The notes beneath the pieces were generated by a model that made no database searches, was not told the origin of the DNA, and saw only the letters and a list, made by a program, of their open reading frames with translations. A program made the translations under genes and the position numbers. Positions 5,893 to 14,989 of a stretch of 30,836 nucleotides of DNA are shown piece by piece (position 1 is the stretch's first letter; each line of letters starts with the position of its first letter). The DNA comes from a virus: positions 1 to 30,836 of the IMG/VR virus record IMGVR_UViG_3300022413_000033, one strand, 5' to 3'.

Positions 5893-6689
5893 ATATCATC
5901 AATATCCATGCTGACCGAATGGTAGCCATAAGGCTTCTGCTCCTTCACGGGCTTCCGTGGATAGTCCAGATATCCGTAGTTGATGAGGTTGTGCTCATTT
6001 CCTGTTTCTTCCGGGTCCCGCCAGACCACCACCGGTGTGGATTTCCCATACACCCGGAATAAATTCCGGAAGAACATCGTATCTGTTTCGTTCAGGTGTT
6101 CCCATTGAAACCCCTGTCCTCCCTTCCGCACTCTGCGGCGTACTCTCGTTTCCCCGTTCGATAACCGAATCGGAATGCTCAGATCCTCGTGCCCATCGCT
6201 GGCTCCCAAGCTGGCATGCAAAGACGGCGTAAAGAGGTTCCCCACGTAGGCTACTCCTGCTGTAAAATAGCCGTCCGGATTGGCGCCGTCGCTAACTTCA
6301 ATGCCGATATACTGATACGTTTGCGTATTCGGCGCCTGGTGGAGAGCCGTCCACGAAATAAAATCGCCGTTGGCAGGGAGCCTCAGCGTAAAGGGGGTAG
6401 AGTCATAAGCAGGGCTGGTGAAGAGCACGCCTGAATTGTCATCGGAGGTAATACGCAACGTTGCGGCCGCTGTCGCGTTGGAAAACCCCAAAAAAAGAGT
6501 GTCCCAGGGTTTGGGCGACCCGGCGTCCAGGATGGCTTGCATGGCGGTTAAATTGTTCGTTTTCCAGCGCCGCGATGGAGAGTAATTGAGCAAGGCACTG
6601 GCGCGGGCTCGGATGTCCGGATCCTCATTGGTCGAGGTCGCAATGGCATCGAGAGACCAACTATTGAGGAGGATGTGTGCTTGAGCCAT
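5889..6689 (-). CDS. Tail-tip / distal tail protein candidate
   Basis: This 266-residue beta-rich protein is the last gene of the leftward block. The N-terminal half has ALLNYSPSRRWKT and DTLFLGFSNATAAATLRI, resembling a discoidin- or carbohydrate-binding-type jelly roll of some phage tail-end proteins; the C-terminal half (TMFFRNLFRVYGKSTPVVVW) also looks structural. Its place directly after the 677-residue hub-like gene (one base apart) supports a tail-tip or adhesion role. Assignment rests mainly on gene order; it could instead be a minor tail or receptor-contact protein. Confidence 0.5.
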   Translation of the reverse strand: MAQAHILLNSWSLDAIATSTNEDPDIRARASALLNYSPSRRWKTNNLTAMQAILDAGSPKPWDTLFLGFSNATAAATLRITSDDNSGVLFTSPAYDSTPFTLRLPANGDFISWTALHQAPNTQTYQYIGIEVSDGANPDGYFTAGVAYVGNLFTPSLHASLGASDGHEDLSIPIRLSNGETRVRRRVRKGGQGFQWEHLNETDTMFFRNLFRVYGKSTPVVVWRDPEETGNEHNLINYGYLDYPRKPVKEQKPYGYHSVSMDIDDI

Positions 6690-6690
6690 A

Positions 6691-8724
6691 CTAACACCTA
6701 AACTTGATTTTCGTAAGGTTTTCTGTCCTGGCGGTTGGGCTCATCTCCGTTATGCCGATGATGACGCAAACCCTGGGGACCTGAAACCGAAACCTGGGAA
6801 ATTGAAATAGGAACGTGTCACCGATTCGGAATTCCCATGAGTGATCTAGCACAATCATCGAATACACGTCACGGAATGCCTGCTCTTTGTGCCGAATCAA
6901 GTCGCCAGCAAATCGAGCGTCCGCCTCTTGCAAATAGTTGGTGTTGATCGTTTTAGTCTTGGCGCTGGGAAACCGATCGTTGATGGCATCCACATACGGG
7001 CCGTGGACTCGGTAGCGATACCCTTGCGCACTCAATGTTTTTGTGATTGGATCGGCAGCCCCTAAAAAGTCGCTTTCGGTGAGCACCGTATACGCTTTGC
7101 TGTGTCCGATTCGGTGCTGACTACCTGGCTTGGGAGGGGGTTGTCTTTGTAGCGTCGTGTTTTCCTGGATATCATCCTGGGTCAGTGTCATCAAGGGAGT
7201 TTCGCGTCCCAGGGTACGCATAAAAATGCGATTCAACCGGTTGATGCCAATGATACCCACTGGGGAGACCAACTCTGTCAATACCTCTCCAATCGTGCGT
7301 TCCTCTGTGACGTAGATACCGGCTTTGCCAGTATAAAATGCTTTATGAGCAGTAAACGAGTCCAAATCCAAGTCCGTATCTGGTAGGCCTTGCTCAACGA
7401 TCCACCGGCAAATATCGCTGACTGTTTCCTCTTCGACTATGCCGGATTCGCCGCGTGTGGTAAATGCCATTACTCTGCCACCGGGTGGAGCAGAGAGGCG
7501 GAAAACGCCTTGCGATGTATCAGAAAGGACAGCCGCATCATCAATTTCCTGCTGCGTGGGCACCCAATCCTCTATGTCACCACTAAACGTCGACCCCGTT
7601 GTATAAAAAACCCCTCCTTGCGTAAGTGCGTCCATGTTCCTCATGTCGCCATCGTGTACCTGGTATAACAACAGACTGCGGTCAATCAGTCGAGGCTCTA
7701 CCGCATTCGGAAACCCCAGACATAGGGGCTTGGGCTGCCCTTCGACTTCGCTATCTCCATCCAAGCCCCCCGTCCCGCCGTAATGATTCGGCTGAATGGA
7801 TTGTTTGAATAAAATGCCGGCATCTCGAATCCGTAACGAGATAAAATCTTCGTCCCAGGTGGCGGATTCAATTTCGCCACGAATGGCAAACGGATAAATG
7901 GCGGGCACAGCATCCGTTGACCCAATACGGACGGTAAAGGGCCTGGAATCCCAATCCTGATCGGTCAAGAAATCGAGTTCGCCGTCATGAATGGAGATTC
8001 GAATAAGGCCAATTGTCGGCTCAACGAGTCCTCCGAATCCGTCTTCGGTGAGTGGCGCTTGAGTATCCACATCTCCCATCTCAATGAGATCGGAAAGATA
8101 TGTGCGCCCGTTATAAAACGCCCAGGAATGCCCATTTGAAATGGTGATGCTCTGTGCGCGCTCCGGCTCGTCTCGATCCAGTACAACGCTGATTATATTA
8201 CTGGAATTGATCGTCAATCTGTAAATGCTATGCCCATCTTGCCCGATGAGTTCGAGATAAGGGCCAACATTCCAGGCAAGATCTACGCCTGCCAATGTAG
8301 ATGTTTGTGCGGGATCCCCTGTCCCAAACGCGACTAAGGACGGGGTTGAAAAAAACGACGAGGTAATAAATCGTGTCCCTCCTAGCTCATCTGTCATAAT
8401 GAGATAAAGGGGAGGCGGGGCACCTCCGATGTCTAACCACCGAATGTCTAAAGGACTGACAGGAGGATAGCCGGGTGTCGTAAAAGGGTTGGGCTCAATG
8501 TAACTCGTTAATGTGCCGCTTAGATTGACATAATAATAAGCAGATTCGACGGCGAACGCTGATGGAGTAATTCGAGAAAATGCCAGCCGAGTGGTTTGCA
8601 GAACCGGGTCAATCTCCATCAAGATGGCTTGGCGCTGATCAGTCAAGGGATTCCGAAAATCAAATTCCGGATCCCCAAACACATTTTTGAGGAAAATGTC
8701 TTCCGAGAACGGATTGAGCGCCAT
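6691..8724 (-). CDS. Tail hub / tail-tip protein candidate
   Basis: This 677-residue protein starts at ATG 8724, overlapping the tape-measure stop (TAATG). Its beta-rich N-terminal part has many short strands with YYYVNLSG-like segments. The C-terminal region (FAGDLIRHKEQAFRDVYSMI, then LDHSWEFRIGDTFLFQFPRF and VCVIIGITEMSP) resembles the closing domain of phage tail-tip hub proteins, where a flow-defining domain ends with RxGDxxxxxxPRF and VxGI. Position after the tape measure is the usual place for distal tail and hub genes. It would attach the tail tube to receptor-binding proteins. No enzymatic motif is visible. Confidence 0.6.
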   Translation of the reverse strand: MALNPFSEDIFLKNVFGDPEFDFRNPLTDQRQAILMEIDPVLQTTRLAFSRITPSAFAVESAYYYVNLSGTLTSYIEPNPFTTPGYPPVSPLDIRWLDIGGAPPPLYLIMTDELGGTRFITSSFFSTPSLVAFGTGDPAQTSTLAGVDLAWNVGPYLELIGQDGHSIYRLTINSSNIISVVLDRDEPERAQSITISNGHSWAFYNGRTYLSDLIEMGDVDTQAPLTEDGFGGLVEPTIGLIRISIHDGELDFLTDQDWDSRPFTVRIGSTDAVPAIYPFAIRGEIESATWDEDFISLRIRDAGILFKQSIQPNHYGGTGGLDGDSEVEGQPKPLCLGFPNAVEPRLIDRSLLLYQVHDGDMRNMDALTQGGVFYTTGSTFSGDIEDWVPTQQEIDDAAVLSDTSQGVFRLSAPPGGRVMAFTTRGESGIVEEETVSDICRWIVEQGLPDTDLDLDSFTAHKAFYTGKAGIYVTEERTIGEVLTELVSPVGIIGINRLNRIFMRTLGRETPLMTLTQDDIQENTTLQRQPPPKPGSQHRIGHSKAYTVLTESDFLGAADPITKTLSAQGYRYRVHGPYVDAINDRFPSAKTKTINTNYLQEADARFAGDLIRHKEQAFRDVYSMIVLDHSWEFRIGDTFLFQFPRFRFQVPRVCVIIGITEMSPTARTENLTKIKFRC

Positions 8725-11700
8725 TACACGACCTGCCTGCCAAGTAGGTTCTCAAGTAAGTTTTGGAGTTGTTGGCTCCGTTGTGCTTGCTGAATTCCTA
8801 GCCTGATCAATGCGTCAATGCCCTCTGCAGCATCTTCACCAAATCCTTCAACCCTGAGGAGGGACTGCAAAGAATTTTCGCCCAGCAACAATTGCCTCTC
8901 CTCTCGCCTGGCTTGTGCCTCCAGGCGCCGGCGTTCGTCCTCAACCGCTTGTTGCTGTTGGTCTCTCACACCGATCAAGGCAGCCTCGATACGGTTTTCA
9001 ATATCAAAAAATCCTGACCCACTGCCGAACTGACCCCTGCCGATGTCTCTAAATTGGGTGGCCGCAGCAAGAATGTCTTGGATGTTCCCGCTTGTGATCG
9101 CGGCTTGAAATTGCTCCTCGGCCGCACTAAGTCGAACCGTTCCAGGCTGTTCCGGTGCGGTTCTGAAGCTTCCGATTAACCGATTGATGGACTCAATCCC
9201 TTGGATTTGGCTGGAGAGTTGCCGGTCGATGTCTTCAATAAGGCGCTCTCTGATCACCTTGGCCTGTGCTTCATAGCTCGATTCAAGATCAAACGTGGCG
9301 AATCCCAATAGTTCGGCGGCATCACGCAAATTGAGAAACGTTTCGGTAAGATTGAAAAGCTCTTGACCTGCCGCAGAAAGAGGATTGCCTGCCCCGACAA
9401 AGGTTGAGAAGGCATCCGCGATATCTTGGATAGGTGAACGGTTGCCACCTGAGATGAGTTGCAGAGCTTCCTGTGCAGCAAACGCGGCCTTCGATTGCGC
9501 CTCCAACCGACGAAATAAACCGGAGTCAATTAGCCCTTCCGATAATAATTGGGCAAACTGGTCAAGTTGATTGGCCACCTCTCTGCGTGCGGCTGCGAAT
9601 GGATTGATCAAATCTTCTAACGTATTTAAGGCGCTTTGTCTGGCCTCTCTCCGCAGAGCATTCCCCAAGCTAGCAAATGAACTAAAGAGGTCGTTTGTTT
9701 GCCTGCCCAAATCAAGAGCTTCGCCAAGCAAATTCTGAAATCTGATTTGCAGTTGAGCCAACGCTCGCCCTGTTTCGGACACATCCTGTGCCGATGCGAC
9801 AAACTCTTGAAATCCTCCCTCTGCTTGTTGCCGTTGTGCCCTCTCCTGCTCTCTGGCTGCTTCACGAATGCGTGCGACTTGTTGTTCAAATGATCTCGTC
9901 AGATCGGATGTTCCACGACCCAATTCTTGCGCATCTGTCAGCAAGCGACGAAAATTGAGGCCCAATTGCTCGATTTGCCGGTCTACTGGGCTGAGATCGC
10001 GTCCCGCTCTCACAAACGATTGGAAGGTTTGCTCTTGAGCCTGTTGTTCAGCCAGCGCAGCCGCATTGATTTGGCGTTGCCGATCGCGGAAGGCTTGTTC
10101 GAGGTCGGCCGTGCTTCGACCCAGTAAAAGAGCTGAGGTGCGTAAGCGTGCGTATTCCTCTCGCAACGCTTCGTGGGCAAGCTGGGCTTGAGAGATATCT
10201 CGTGCAGAATCGATAAATGAAGTGAAAAACGATTCGATCTCGGCACGCGGATCTTGGTTTCCACCGCCTTGGATAATGTTTAGGACGCGGTCAAATAACG
10301 ATGCACTCTCGGCATCTATGCCGGCGTTGGCATCCGCTAATTGCTGCGCGAGTTGCTCACGTTCCAACACGTGCAAACGCTCAATTCGAATAAGATTCGC
10401 GTTAGCATCACGTGCTTCCTCGATCTCGATCCGTTGTCGTTCGCGGAGTGCAGCGCGGGCCGCTTCAGCGGGATCCTCGATTTCAAGAATGCGCTGTTCG
10501 ACGTTTTTGTCGATGGCTTCACCAATTTGGGCGATCTGACGCGCCAATTCTCCGCTGAGCGCCCCGGTGGCAATCCCGAATTCTTCGGCACGGGTGATCA
10601 TGGCACCGAATTCGTCTTTCAGCCGTGCGATCGCTTCCGCCGATTGCGTTTGTGGCCCTTGCTCAATCTCATCGATCGTGCGCAGGATCGCCAGCGCATC
10701 ATTCACCCGCCGCTGGAGCGCCTGCACACCGGCAGCAGACTGGTCCCCGGCCGTCGTTGGCACGACGTTTGCCGCCACTTCTCCGCCAGCCAGTGTACCC
10801 ACGATCGTGCGCAGACGCTGCACGATGACTTCTGAGAGGGCTTGGTCCGTCTCTGCATTGGCTTCCCCCACGATGACGCCACTCACCGGGTTTTGCAGAC
10901 TGGCCGCGACAATCCGTCGTTGGCGCTCGGTGATGGCAGATGCAATCGTGCGGTCCAGTTCGGCGATGACGCCTGAAACTTCCGCTGCATTCGCCCTCTT
11001 GGACTGCTCATCGATAAGGCTGATGAAACCGAAGGCACCCCTGACGAGCGCGTCGTCCGATGGCCGGGTCGTGGGAGGAGCAGCCGTGGTTTGCACGGCA
11101 AACCGGCTTTGCTTCGGCCCGCCGCTCAGCACGCCAATCAGATCTTGCAGCCCTTGTACGGGATCGATTGCACCGGCCGCAATTCGCCCCGTCGTCCCTC
11201 CACCGAATAATCCGATATTGAAATCTCGCAACAATTCAAAAAACCCTGACCCCGCAAGCCCCCCGATTGCCGCGCCCCCCGCTGCACCTACTGGCCCTCC
11301 GGCTTGGAACCCTAATGCGGCGCCGGTAGTGGCACCCCCCACAATGTCATTGACAACGGAAGGGATTCCCTGGCCACGTAGCAGGTGAGAAGCAACGAGA
11401 ACGCCACCGAGGGCAAAAGCTGCATTACGGCCTGACGATTCTGTTTTTTTGAGTTCTTCCGTGGTCTTTTTGACCTCGTCCCCGAGAGATTCGACGGACT
11501 CTTTAGAGTCATCTACTGCGCCTGTAAATGAATCTCTAAATGAATTTGCGAGGTTTTCAAATGCCGGCTGGATAAAAAAAGCAGTGGTGAACTCTGCCGC
11601 TGCCCGGTGAAAAATATTGACAATCTCGTCGGCAATATCCCCAACATCGTCTAACTGCCCACTGAGTGCATTGGTGATGGAATCAGCCAAAGCGTCTTGT

Positions 11701-13532
11701 ACGTTTTGAGCTGCTCGCTCAAATGGCCGCTGGATGGCCTCGGCTAAATCCTTGGCTTCTTTTATCGCTCTTTGCGTCCGCGCATCAATGATTCTAAATT
11801 GTCTGCGTGTTAGCTCCGCTTCCGCTTGTTCAACAATCCGCAAGCGGTCTGCCTGAAGTTGTTCCTCTTTTGCAATTTCCGACTCAGATCGGTCACTTCC
11901 TCCTGCAGCCAGCAATTTTTGCCGGAGTTCAATCAATTTGCGCTGCGCATTAATAAATTCTCTTAATTCAACTTCACCTAGATCTCTGAATTTTGCAGTC
12001 GCTCGACGAATTTCCAGGTCTGCTTGTTCTTCGTTTGCTTTCCTACGAATTTCACCAAGCGCTTCTAGGCGTTCTTCTTCAAGTTTTTCTTGTTGAGCAA
12101 TCGATTTCTTGAATATATCTATGCGAGTTTTTGCTTCTTTCTCAGCCTGTTTTTCGAGTTCCTTATCTGCACCGGAATTTTTAATTGCATCTCTAATGAA
12201 TGTAGCGAGCTCTTCATACTCTTTTCTTACGCGATCAGTACTGGATTCGACAGCCTCTTCAAAATCATCAGTGATAAAGCTAGAACTTTTGTTAAGGTTT
12301 CTAAATACATCATTTAATTGTTCATTTCTACCTATGATCGAATCTATGACGTTGTTTACATTCTCTAACTGGTCAGTAAATCCTAAAACCAGTTTTTCGT
12401 TTTCTAGGTTTACTCCAAAGATAACCTGTGCAAGCGACTCAGCCGCTTTTTGTGTTAACCCTAAATCATCGATAAATTTTTGAGCTGCATTTGTCTGTAA
12501 CTCTACCAATTCAGCTCTTACACTAGTAAAATTCAATGATTCTTTAAACTTTGTGACTGCGTTACTGATTTTATCAAAAATGCCAAGAGTCCCGGTCCCA
12601 AGGCTTACGAGTTGATCAACAAAGGTTGTAGTATTTTGTAGAGTCTCAGGGGAGGCGAGTTCTGAGGTGGACTTCGACAAAGCACGGATCGACTCATTTA
12701 GCCGCGTCGAGGCCAGTGCGCCCACACCAAACTGGCCAGACGTCTCCTGTAGGACGCTGATGAGTGCAGCAAAGGCAATAGGTGTACTCTGTGAGGCTTC
12801 ATTGGCGACCTCAGCGAATCGATCTTTCAGACGACCCATAACCAGCAAAAGGGCGTCGGCTGGGATTTGTCCTTGCTCCAGGGCTTTGCGAAGCTCAGAT
12901 CCACTGATCCCGAGCGACTGAGAAAGTTCGCGAAAAATGGGAATGCCTGCCTCAGCAAACTGATTCAGCTCTTCTGTTTTAATGCGATTTTGCGTGAGGA
13001 CCTGATTCGCTGCGATGAGGGCGCGTCTATATTGGTCCGTATTAAGCCCCAAAGCCGTAACCGTCGTTCCCAGTCCCTCAAAGATAGTTTTGGCACCTAG
13101 TCCCTCAAGTCTCGTCCCTCTCGTATTCTCCGTCATTTGTGCGAAGGCGCGGGCACCGGAGATGATGTCCGTGCCAAGTCGCAAGGACTGCTGACGCACG
13201 AAAGCGTAGGCTTCGCCGGCCGCTTTGGCGCTTCCGGTTGTCGCCCGTAGCGTTCGATCCACCGAGATGAGCTGTGTGCCTAGCGTCAGGCTTTGGCGTG
13301 CAACAGCGCCTAGCCCCAAACCAATCAGCACATTGCGCAGAGACCGAAACCCTCCGGCCATGGATTGAGTGCTGGCAGCCACACGTTTATTTGATTTATC
13401 CAGATTATCGAGAGATTTCCCTGCCCGTTGCCCAAAGTCTTGAGCTACGCGAGTGGCTTGCTGGAGATCGCGGCGAAACCCCGAGATGTCGGCTCGAAGT
13501 GAAGCAATGAGTGCTTGTTGGGTTTCCGCCAT
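8724..13532 (-). CDS. Tape measure protein
   Basis: At 1602 residues this is the longest gene. Residues 1-60 are helical (ISGFRRDLQQATRVAQDF), followed by a typical tape-measure N-terminal domain (SLTLGTQLISVDRTLRATTG, then RIKTEELNQFAEAGIPIFRE) up to about residue 240. Glycine-rich hydrophobic segments in the middle (GGATTGAALGFQAGGPVGAA) could insert in membranes during DNA entry. Long coiled coils and four diverged repeats of about 70-75 residues fill the C-terminal part. With the usual 0.15 nm per residue the tail would be roughly 240 nm. ATG 13532 has AAGGTG upstream. Unlike lambda, an opposite-strand cassette separates it from the G/GT gene. Confidence 0.92.
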   Translation of the reverse strand: MAETQQALIASLRADISGFRRDLQQATRVAQDFGQRAGKSLDNLDKSNKRVAASTQSMAGGFRSLRNVLIGLGLGAVARQSLTLGTQLISVDRTLRATTGSAKAAGEAYAFVRQQSLRLGTDIISGARAFAQMTENTRGTRLEGLGAKTIFEGLGTTVTALGLNTDQYRRALIAANQVLTQNRIKTEELNQFAEAGIPIFRELSQSLGISGSELRKALEQGQIPADALLLVMGRLKDRFAEVANEASQSTPIAFAALISVLQETSGQFGVGALASTRLNESIRALSKSTSELASPETLQNTTTFVDQLVSLGTGTLGIFDKISNAVTKFKESLNFTSVRAELVELQTNAAQKFIDDLGLTQKAAESLAQVIFGVNLENEKLVLGFTDQLENVNNVIDSIIGRNEQLNDVFRNLNKSSSFITDDFEEAVESSTDRVRKEYEELATFIRDAIKNSGADKELEKQAEKEAKTRIDIFKKSIAQQEKLEEERLEALGEIRRKANEEQADLEIRRATAKFRDLGEVELREFINAQRKLIELRQKLLAAGGSDRSESEIAKEEQLQADRLRIVEQAEAELTRRQFRIIDARTQRAIKEAKDLAEAIQRPFERAAQNVQDALADSITNALSGQLDDVGDIADEIVNIFHRAAAEFTTAFFIQPAFENLANSFRDSFTGAVDDSKESVESLGDEVKKTTEELKKTESSGRNAAFALGGVLVASHLLRGQGIPSVVNDIVGGATTGAALGFQAGGPVGAAGGAAIGGLAGSGFFELLRDFNIGLFGGGTTGRIAAGAIDPVQGLQDLIGVLSGGPKQSRFAVQTTAAPPTTRPSDDALVRGAFGFISLIDEQSKRANAAEVSGVIAELDRTIASAITERQRRIVAASLQNPVSGVIVGEANAETDQALSEVIVQRLRTIVGTLAGGEVAANVVPTTAGDQSAAGVQALQRRVNDALAILRTIDEIEQGPQTQSAEAIARLKDEFGAMITRAEEFGIATGALSGELARQIAQIGEAIDKNVEQRILEIEDPAEAARAALRERQRIEIEEARDANANLIRIERLHVLEREQLAQQLADANAGIDAESASLFDRVLNIIQGGGNQDPRAEIESFFTSFIDSARDISQAQLAHEALREEYARLRTSALLLGRSTADLEQAFRDRQRQINAAALAEQQAQEQTFQSFVRAGRDLSPVDRQIEQLGLNFRRLLTDAQELGRGTSDLTRSFEQQVARIREAAREQERAQRQQAEGGFQEFVASAQDVSETGRALAQLQIRFQNLLGEALDLGRQTNDLFSSFASLGNALRREARQSALNTLEDLINPFAAARREVANQLDQFAQLLSEGLIDSGLFRRLEAQSKAAFAAQEALQLISGGNRSPIQDIADAFSTFVGAGNPLSAAGQELFNLTETFLNLRDAAELLGFATFDLESSYEAQAKVIRERLIEDIDRQLSSQIQGIESINRLIGSFRTAPEQPGTVRLSAAEEQFQAAITSGNIQDILAAATQFRDIGRGQFGSGSGFFDIENRIEAALIGVRDQQQQAVEDERRRLEAQARREERQLLLGENSLQSLLRVEGFGEDAAEGIDALIRLGIQQAQRSQQLQNLLENLLGRQVV
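9220..10258 (-). repeat. Four tandem protein repeats in the tape measure
   Basis: Diverged repeats begin near 10240 (FFTSFIDSARDIS), 10029 (FQSFVRAGRDLS), 9818 (FQEFVASAQDVS) and 9415 (FSTFVGAGNPLS). Each continues with L..F..LL..A.ELGR.T.DL..SF and a charged helix. The third copy carries an insertion of about 65 residues before the fourth. Repeats in tape measures usually set tail length, so copy number here may be a length-tuning element. Confidence 0.6.
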
Positions 13533-13541
13533 GTTCGCACC

Positions 13542-13570
13542 TTGACGTATACACCTATTAGGCGTATAGT
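13542..13570 (+). promoter_or_regulatory. Consensus-like promoter with embedded palindromic operator
   Basis: TTGACG (13542-13547), a 17-bp spacer and TATAGT (13565-13570) form a strong sigma70-type promoter reading into the ribbon-helix-helix gene. The spacer and most of the -10 form a 21-bp near-perfect palindrome (13548-13568, TATACACCTATTAGGCGTATA) in which nine of ten base pairs match. That is the expected place for an autorepressor. The transcript would start near 13577, at the GGAGG ribosome site, leaving almost no leader. Confidence 0.7.
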
Positions 13571-13588
13571 GTAAGTGGAGGTAAGAAA

Positions 13589-13756
13589 ATGATACGAGTC
13601 AATATCTGGCTGACTGAGACCCAGATTTTCATGCTTGAGAACATTGCTCAGGTCAGCGGTTACTCACGATCTGAACTCATTCGCCAGGCCATTGATGCCT
13701 GGTTCGAGGAAAAGGAGAAAAATCATGAGCACGATCATGATGCATCCCAACCATGA
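13589..13756 (+). CDS. Ribbon-helix-helix (CopG/Arc-type) regulator, 55 residues
   Basis: The sequence MIRVNIWLTETQIFMLENIA, then SGYSRSELIRQAIDAWFE, is a textbook ribbon-helix-helix fold: a beta strand with alternating residues, helix A, a turn with GYSRSE and helix B. The tail is His/Asp-rich (NHEHDHDASQP), partly because it is read in a second frame by the overlapping next gene. GGAGG lies seven bases upstream of ATG. The protein is shorter than a typical gene-calling cutoff. It most likely binds the palindrome in its own promoter. It stands on the strand opposite to all surrounding virion genes. Confidence 0.8.
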   Translation: MIRVNIWLTETQIFMLENIAQVSGYSRSELIRQAIDAWFEEKEKNHEHDHDASQP

Positions 13757-13934
13757 CCAAACCGACACAGAGCCTGAACATCCAGTTCCTGTCGTCATTA
13801 CTGATCTTCGGATGACAAACAAAAGAATCATCTATCGGATGGTTCAATTTGCGCTGTGTGCAATTCCCGCTGCGGCGATTTTAGTCGGCATTGCCGTCAT
13901 CGTATGGTTGGGCATCTGGGACATGTTGAGGTGA
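13725..13934 (+). CDS. Small one-span membrane protein paired with the RHH regulator
   Basis: I place the start at ATG 13725 (69 residues), with AGGAG about seven bases upstream; it overlaps the regulator gene by 32 bases in another frame. Residues 1-35 are polar and acidic (HPNHDQTDTEPEHP), and residues 41-66 form one membrane helix (VQFALCAIPAAAILVGIAVI). The pair shares one promoter. Membrane proteins in phage morons often alter the host envelope or exclude other phages, and RHH-plus-small-membrane-protein pairs can also be toxin-antitoxin systems. Neither role is shown here. Confidence 0.6.
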   Translation: MSTIMMHPNHDQTDTEPEHPVPVVITDLRMTNKRIIYRMVQFALCAIPAAAILVGIAVIVWLGIWDMLR

Positions 13935-13946
13935 ATGTTGCCATCT

Positions 13947-14977
13947 TCAACAAGAAAGCACACCGTTAGACTGGCCATTTTTGTTCATCTGCTCATTTTC
14001 TTGATTAATCAGTCTTTGTTTTTCAATCGACTGGTTAATCAACTGGTCTAGTGATAACTGTCGTGCTTCAGAGCCTAACTCAGTGTCGAGAAAATAAGGA
14101 CGTTTCTCCGGTGGTGTGTTCCAGTAGGCCTCTTTTTGCTTATAGAGCAGAAACCAAAGTCGGTCAAATATTCGTCCATATTCATTCGTACTTTCAAGAT
14201 ATTTTTTATAGGGCTCGCCTAAGATGGTGTAGGCGAACGTCGCCTCGGCAAACAATGCAGTGGTCTTTTCTAACGGGTGCGCCCACGTTGACCCCGTCGT
14301 CTCGGCTTCTGTCCATTGCTCGTAGAGCTGTCTTGGGTATCCGAGGGCGGCGGCTGCTTTCCCTCAAACTCCTCCAAATTCCCCACCTCCGCTTTGATCG
14401 AGAGGTTTTGAATGTACTCCGTAATGTCCGCAAGTTTGCTCGTCGGTATATCGAGTTGATAGAGCGATTCCAGGGCAGCATCTTTGTCACAAACCGAAGG
14501 ATCTGTTGCCGACCAAACAAGACGATCTCCGGTGACGGACTTTAAATCACCGTCAAGACCGTAAAGTAGTTTCTCATATTGGATCCGAATGGATGACTCT
14601 AACCAAGCGGTTCCGTATGCAAGGTATTCAGCTGTCCCTGTATCGAGCACTTCTCGTTGTAGTTCCTCGTCCCATATGCGCGGGACGAATTCATCCGAGG
14701 CAGCCTCGTTCTCATGGATCTCACTGAGCTTTTTGGCTCCAATGGACTTTACTGGAATAGGTAGAGTTTTCCAGGTGTCCCCGTTGTCTAGCGTCCACTC
14801 CAAGCAAAAAACCCCCTTGGAAGCAAAGGTAAACTGGCTTGGATCCAGCACGAGTCGCTTTTTGACATCGGATGTCATCGCATGTCGTAGCTGCTGCGCC
14901 TCGGGGGTATCGACATGCGTAAACATGGCATCGACGGGAGAGGTCGCATGGTTTGCCGACTGCTCATTCTCGCTCAT
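13947..14977 (-). CDS. Tail assembly chaperone fusion (GT-like) made by -1 frameshift
   Basis: Ribosomes that slip back one base at GGGAAAG (14357-14363) leave the frame of the upstream protein after Lys207 and continue AAAALGYPRQLYEQWTEAET without a stop to position 13947, giving about 343 residues. The downstream frame has no ATG; its only start would be a TTG at 14255, well inside the open frame, so a fusion is the natural reading. Frame geometry is exactly -1. In lambda, gpG and gpGT chaperone the tape measure during tail assembly using the same heptamer. The neighbouring tail tube and tape measure genes match this order. Confidence 0.85.
14270..14977 (-). CDS. Tail assembly chaperone (G-like), unshifted product
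   Basis: This 235-residue protein lies directly after the tail tube gene, where lambda G lies. It has a helical C-terminal part (SKLADITEYIQNLSIKAEVG) and a low-complexity basic end (KPRRRGQRGRTR) that is replaced in the frameshifted product. The function, coating the tape measure and recruiting tail tube protein, follows from the family and gene order; sequence similarity to lambda G is not evident by eye. Confidence 0.75.
   Translation of the reverse strand: MSENEQSANHATSPVDAMFTHVDTPEAQQLRHAMTSDVKKRLVLDPSQFTFASKGVFCLEWTLDNGDTWKTLPIPVKSIGAKKLSEIHENEAASDEFVPRIWDEELQREVLDTGTAEYLAYGTAWLESSIRIQYEKLLYGLDGDLKSVTGDRLVWSATDPSVCDKDAALESLYQLDIPTSKLADITEYIQNLSIKAEVGNLEEFEGKQPPPSDTQDSSTSNGQKPRRRGQRGRTR
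14357..14363 (-). other. Programmed -1 frameshift heptamer GGGAAAG
   Basis: On the minus strand the zero-frame codons read GAG GGA AAG, giving the slippery heptamer G-GGA-AAG, the one used by phage lambda in gene G. Slippage permits re-pairing at GGG AAA. The next -1 codons stay open for 136 residues. I see no clear downstream pseudoknot. Confidence 0.85.
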
Positions 14978-14989
14978 TAAAAAAACCCT

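Noticed and set aside
5889-8724. Diversity-generating retroelement variable region in the tail-tip genes
   Set aside because: No template repeat or reverse transcriptase frame was found in the window, and no matching repeat of the tail gene ends was seen.
10567-11388. 273-residue plus-strand frame inside the tape measure gene
   Set aside because: It is antisense to a clearly real coding region, rich in Ser, Pro, Ala and Arg, and without ribosome site or domain. It is a shadow of the codon bias of the tape measure.
13947-14255. Separate gene starting at TTG 14255
   Set aside because: There is no ATG or ribosome site, and the same frame is open upstream to the GGGAAAG heptamer. A -1 fusion explains it better.
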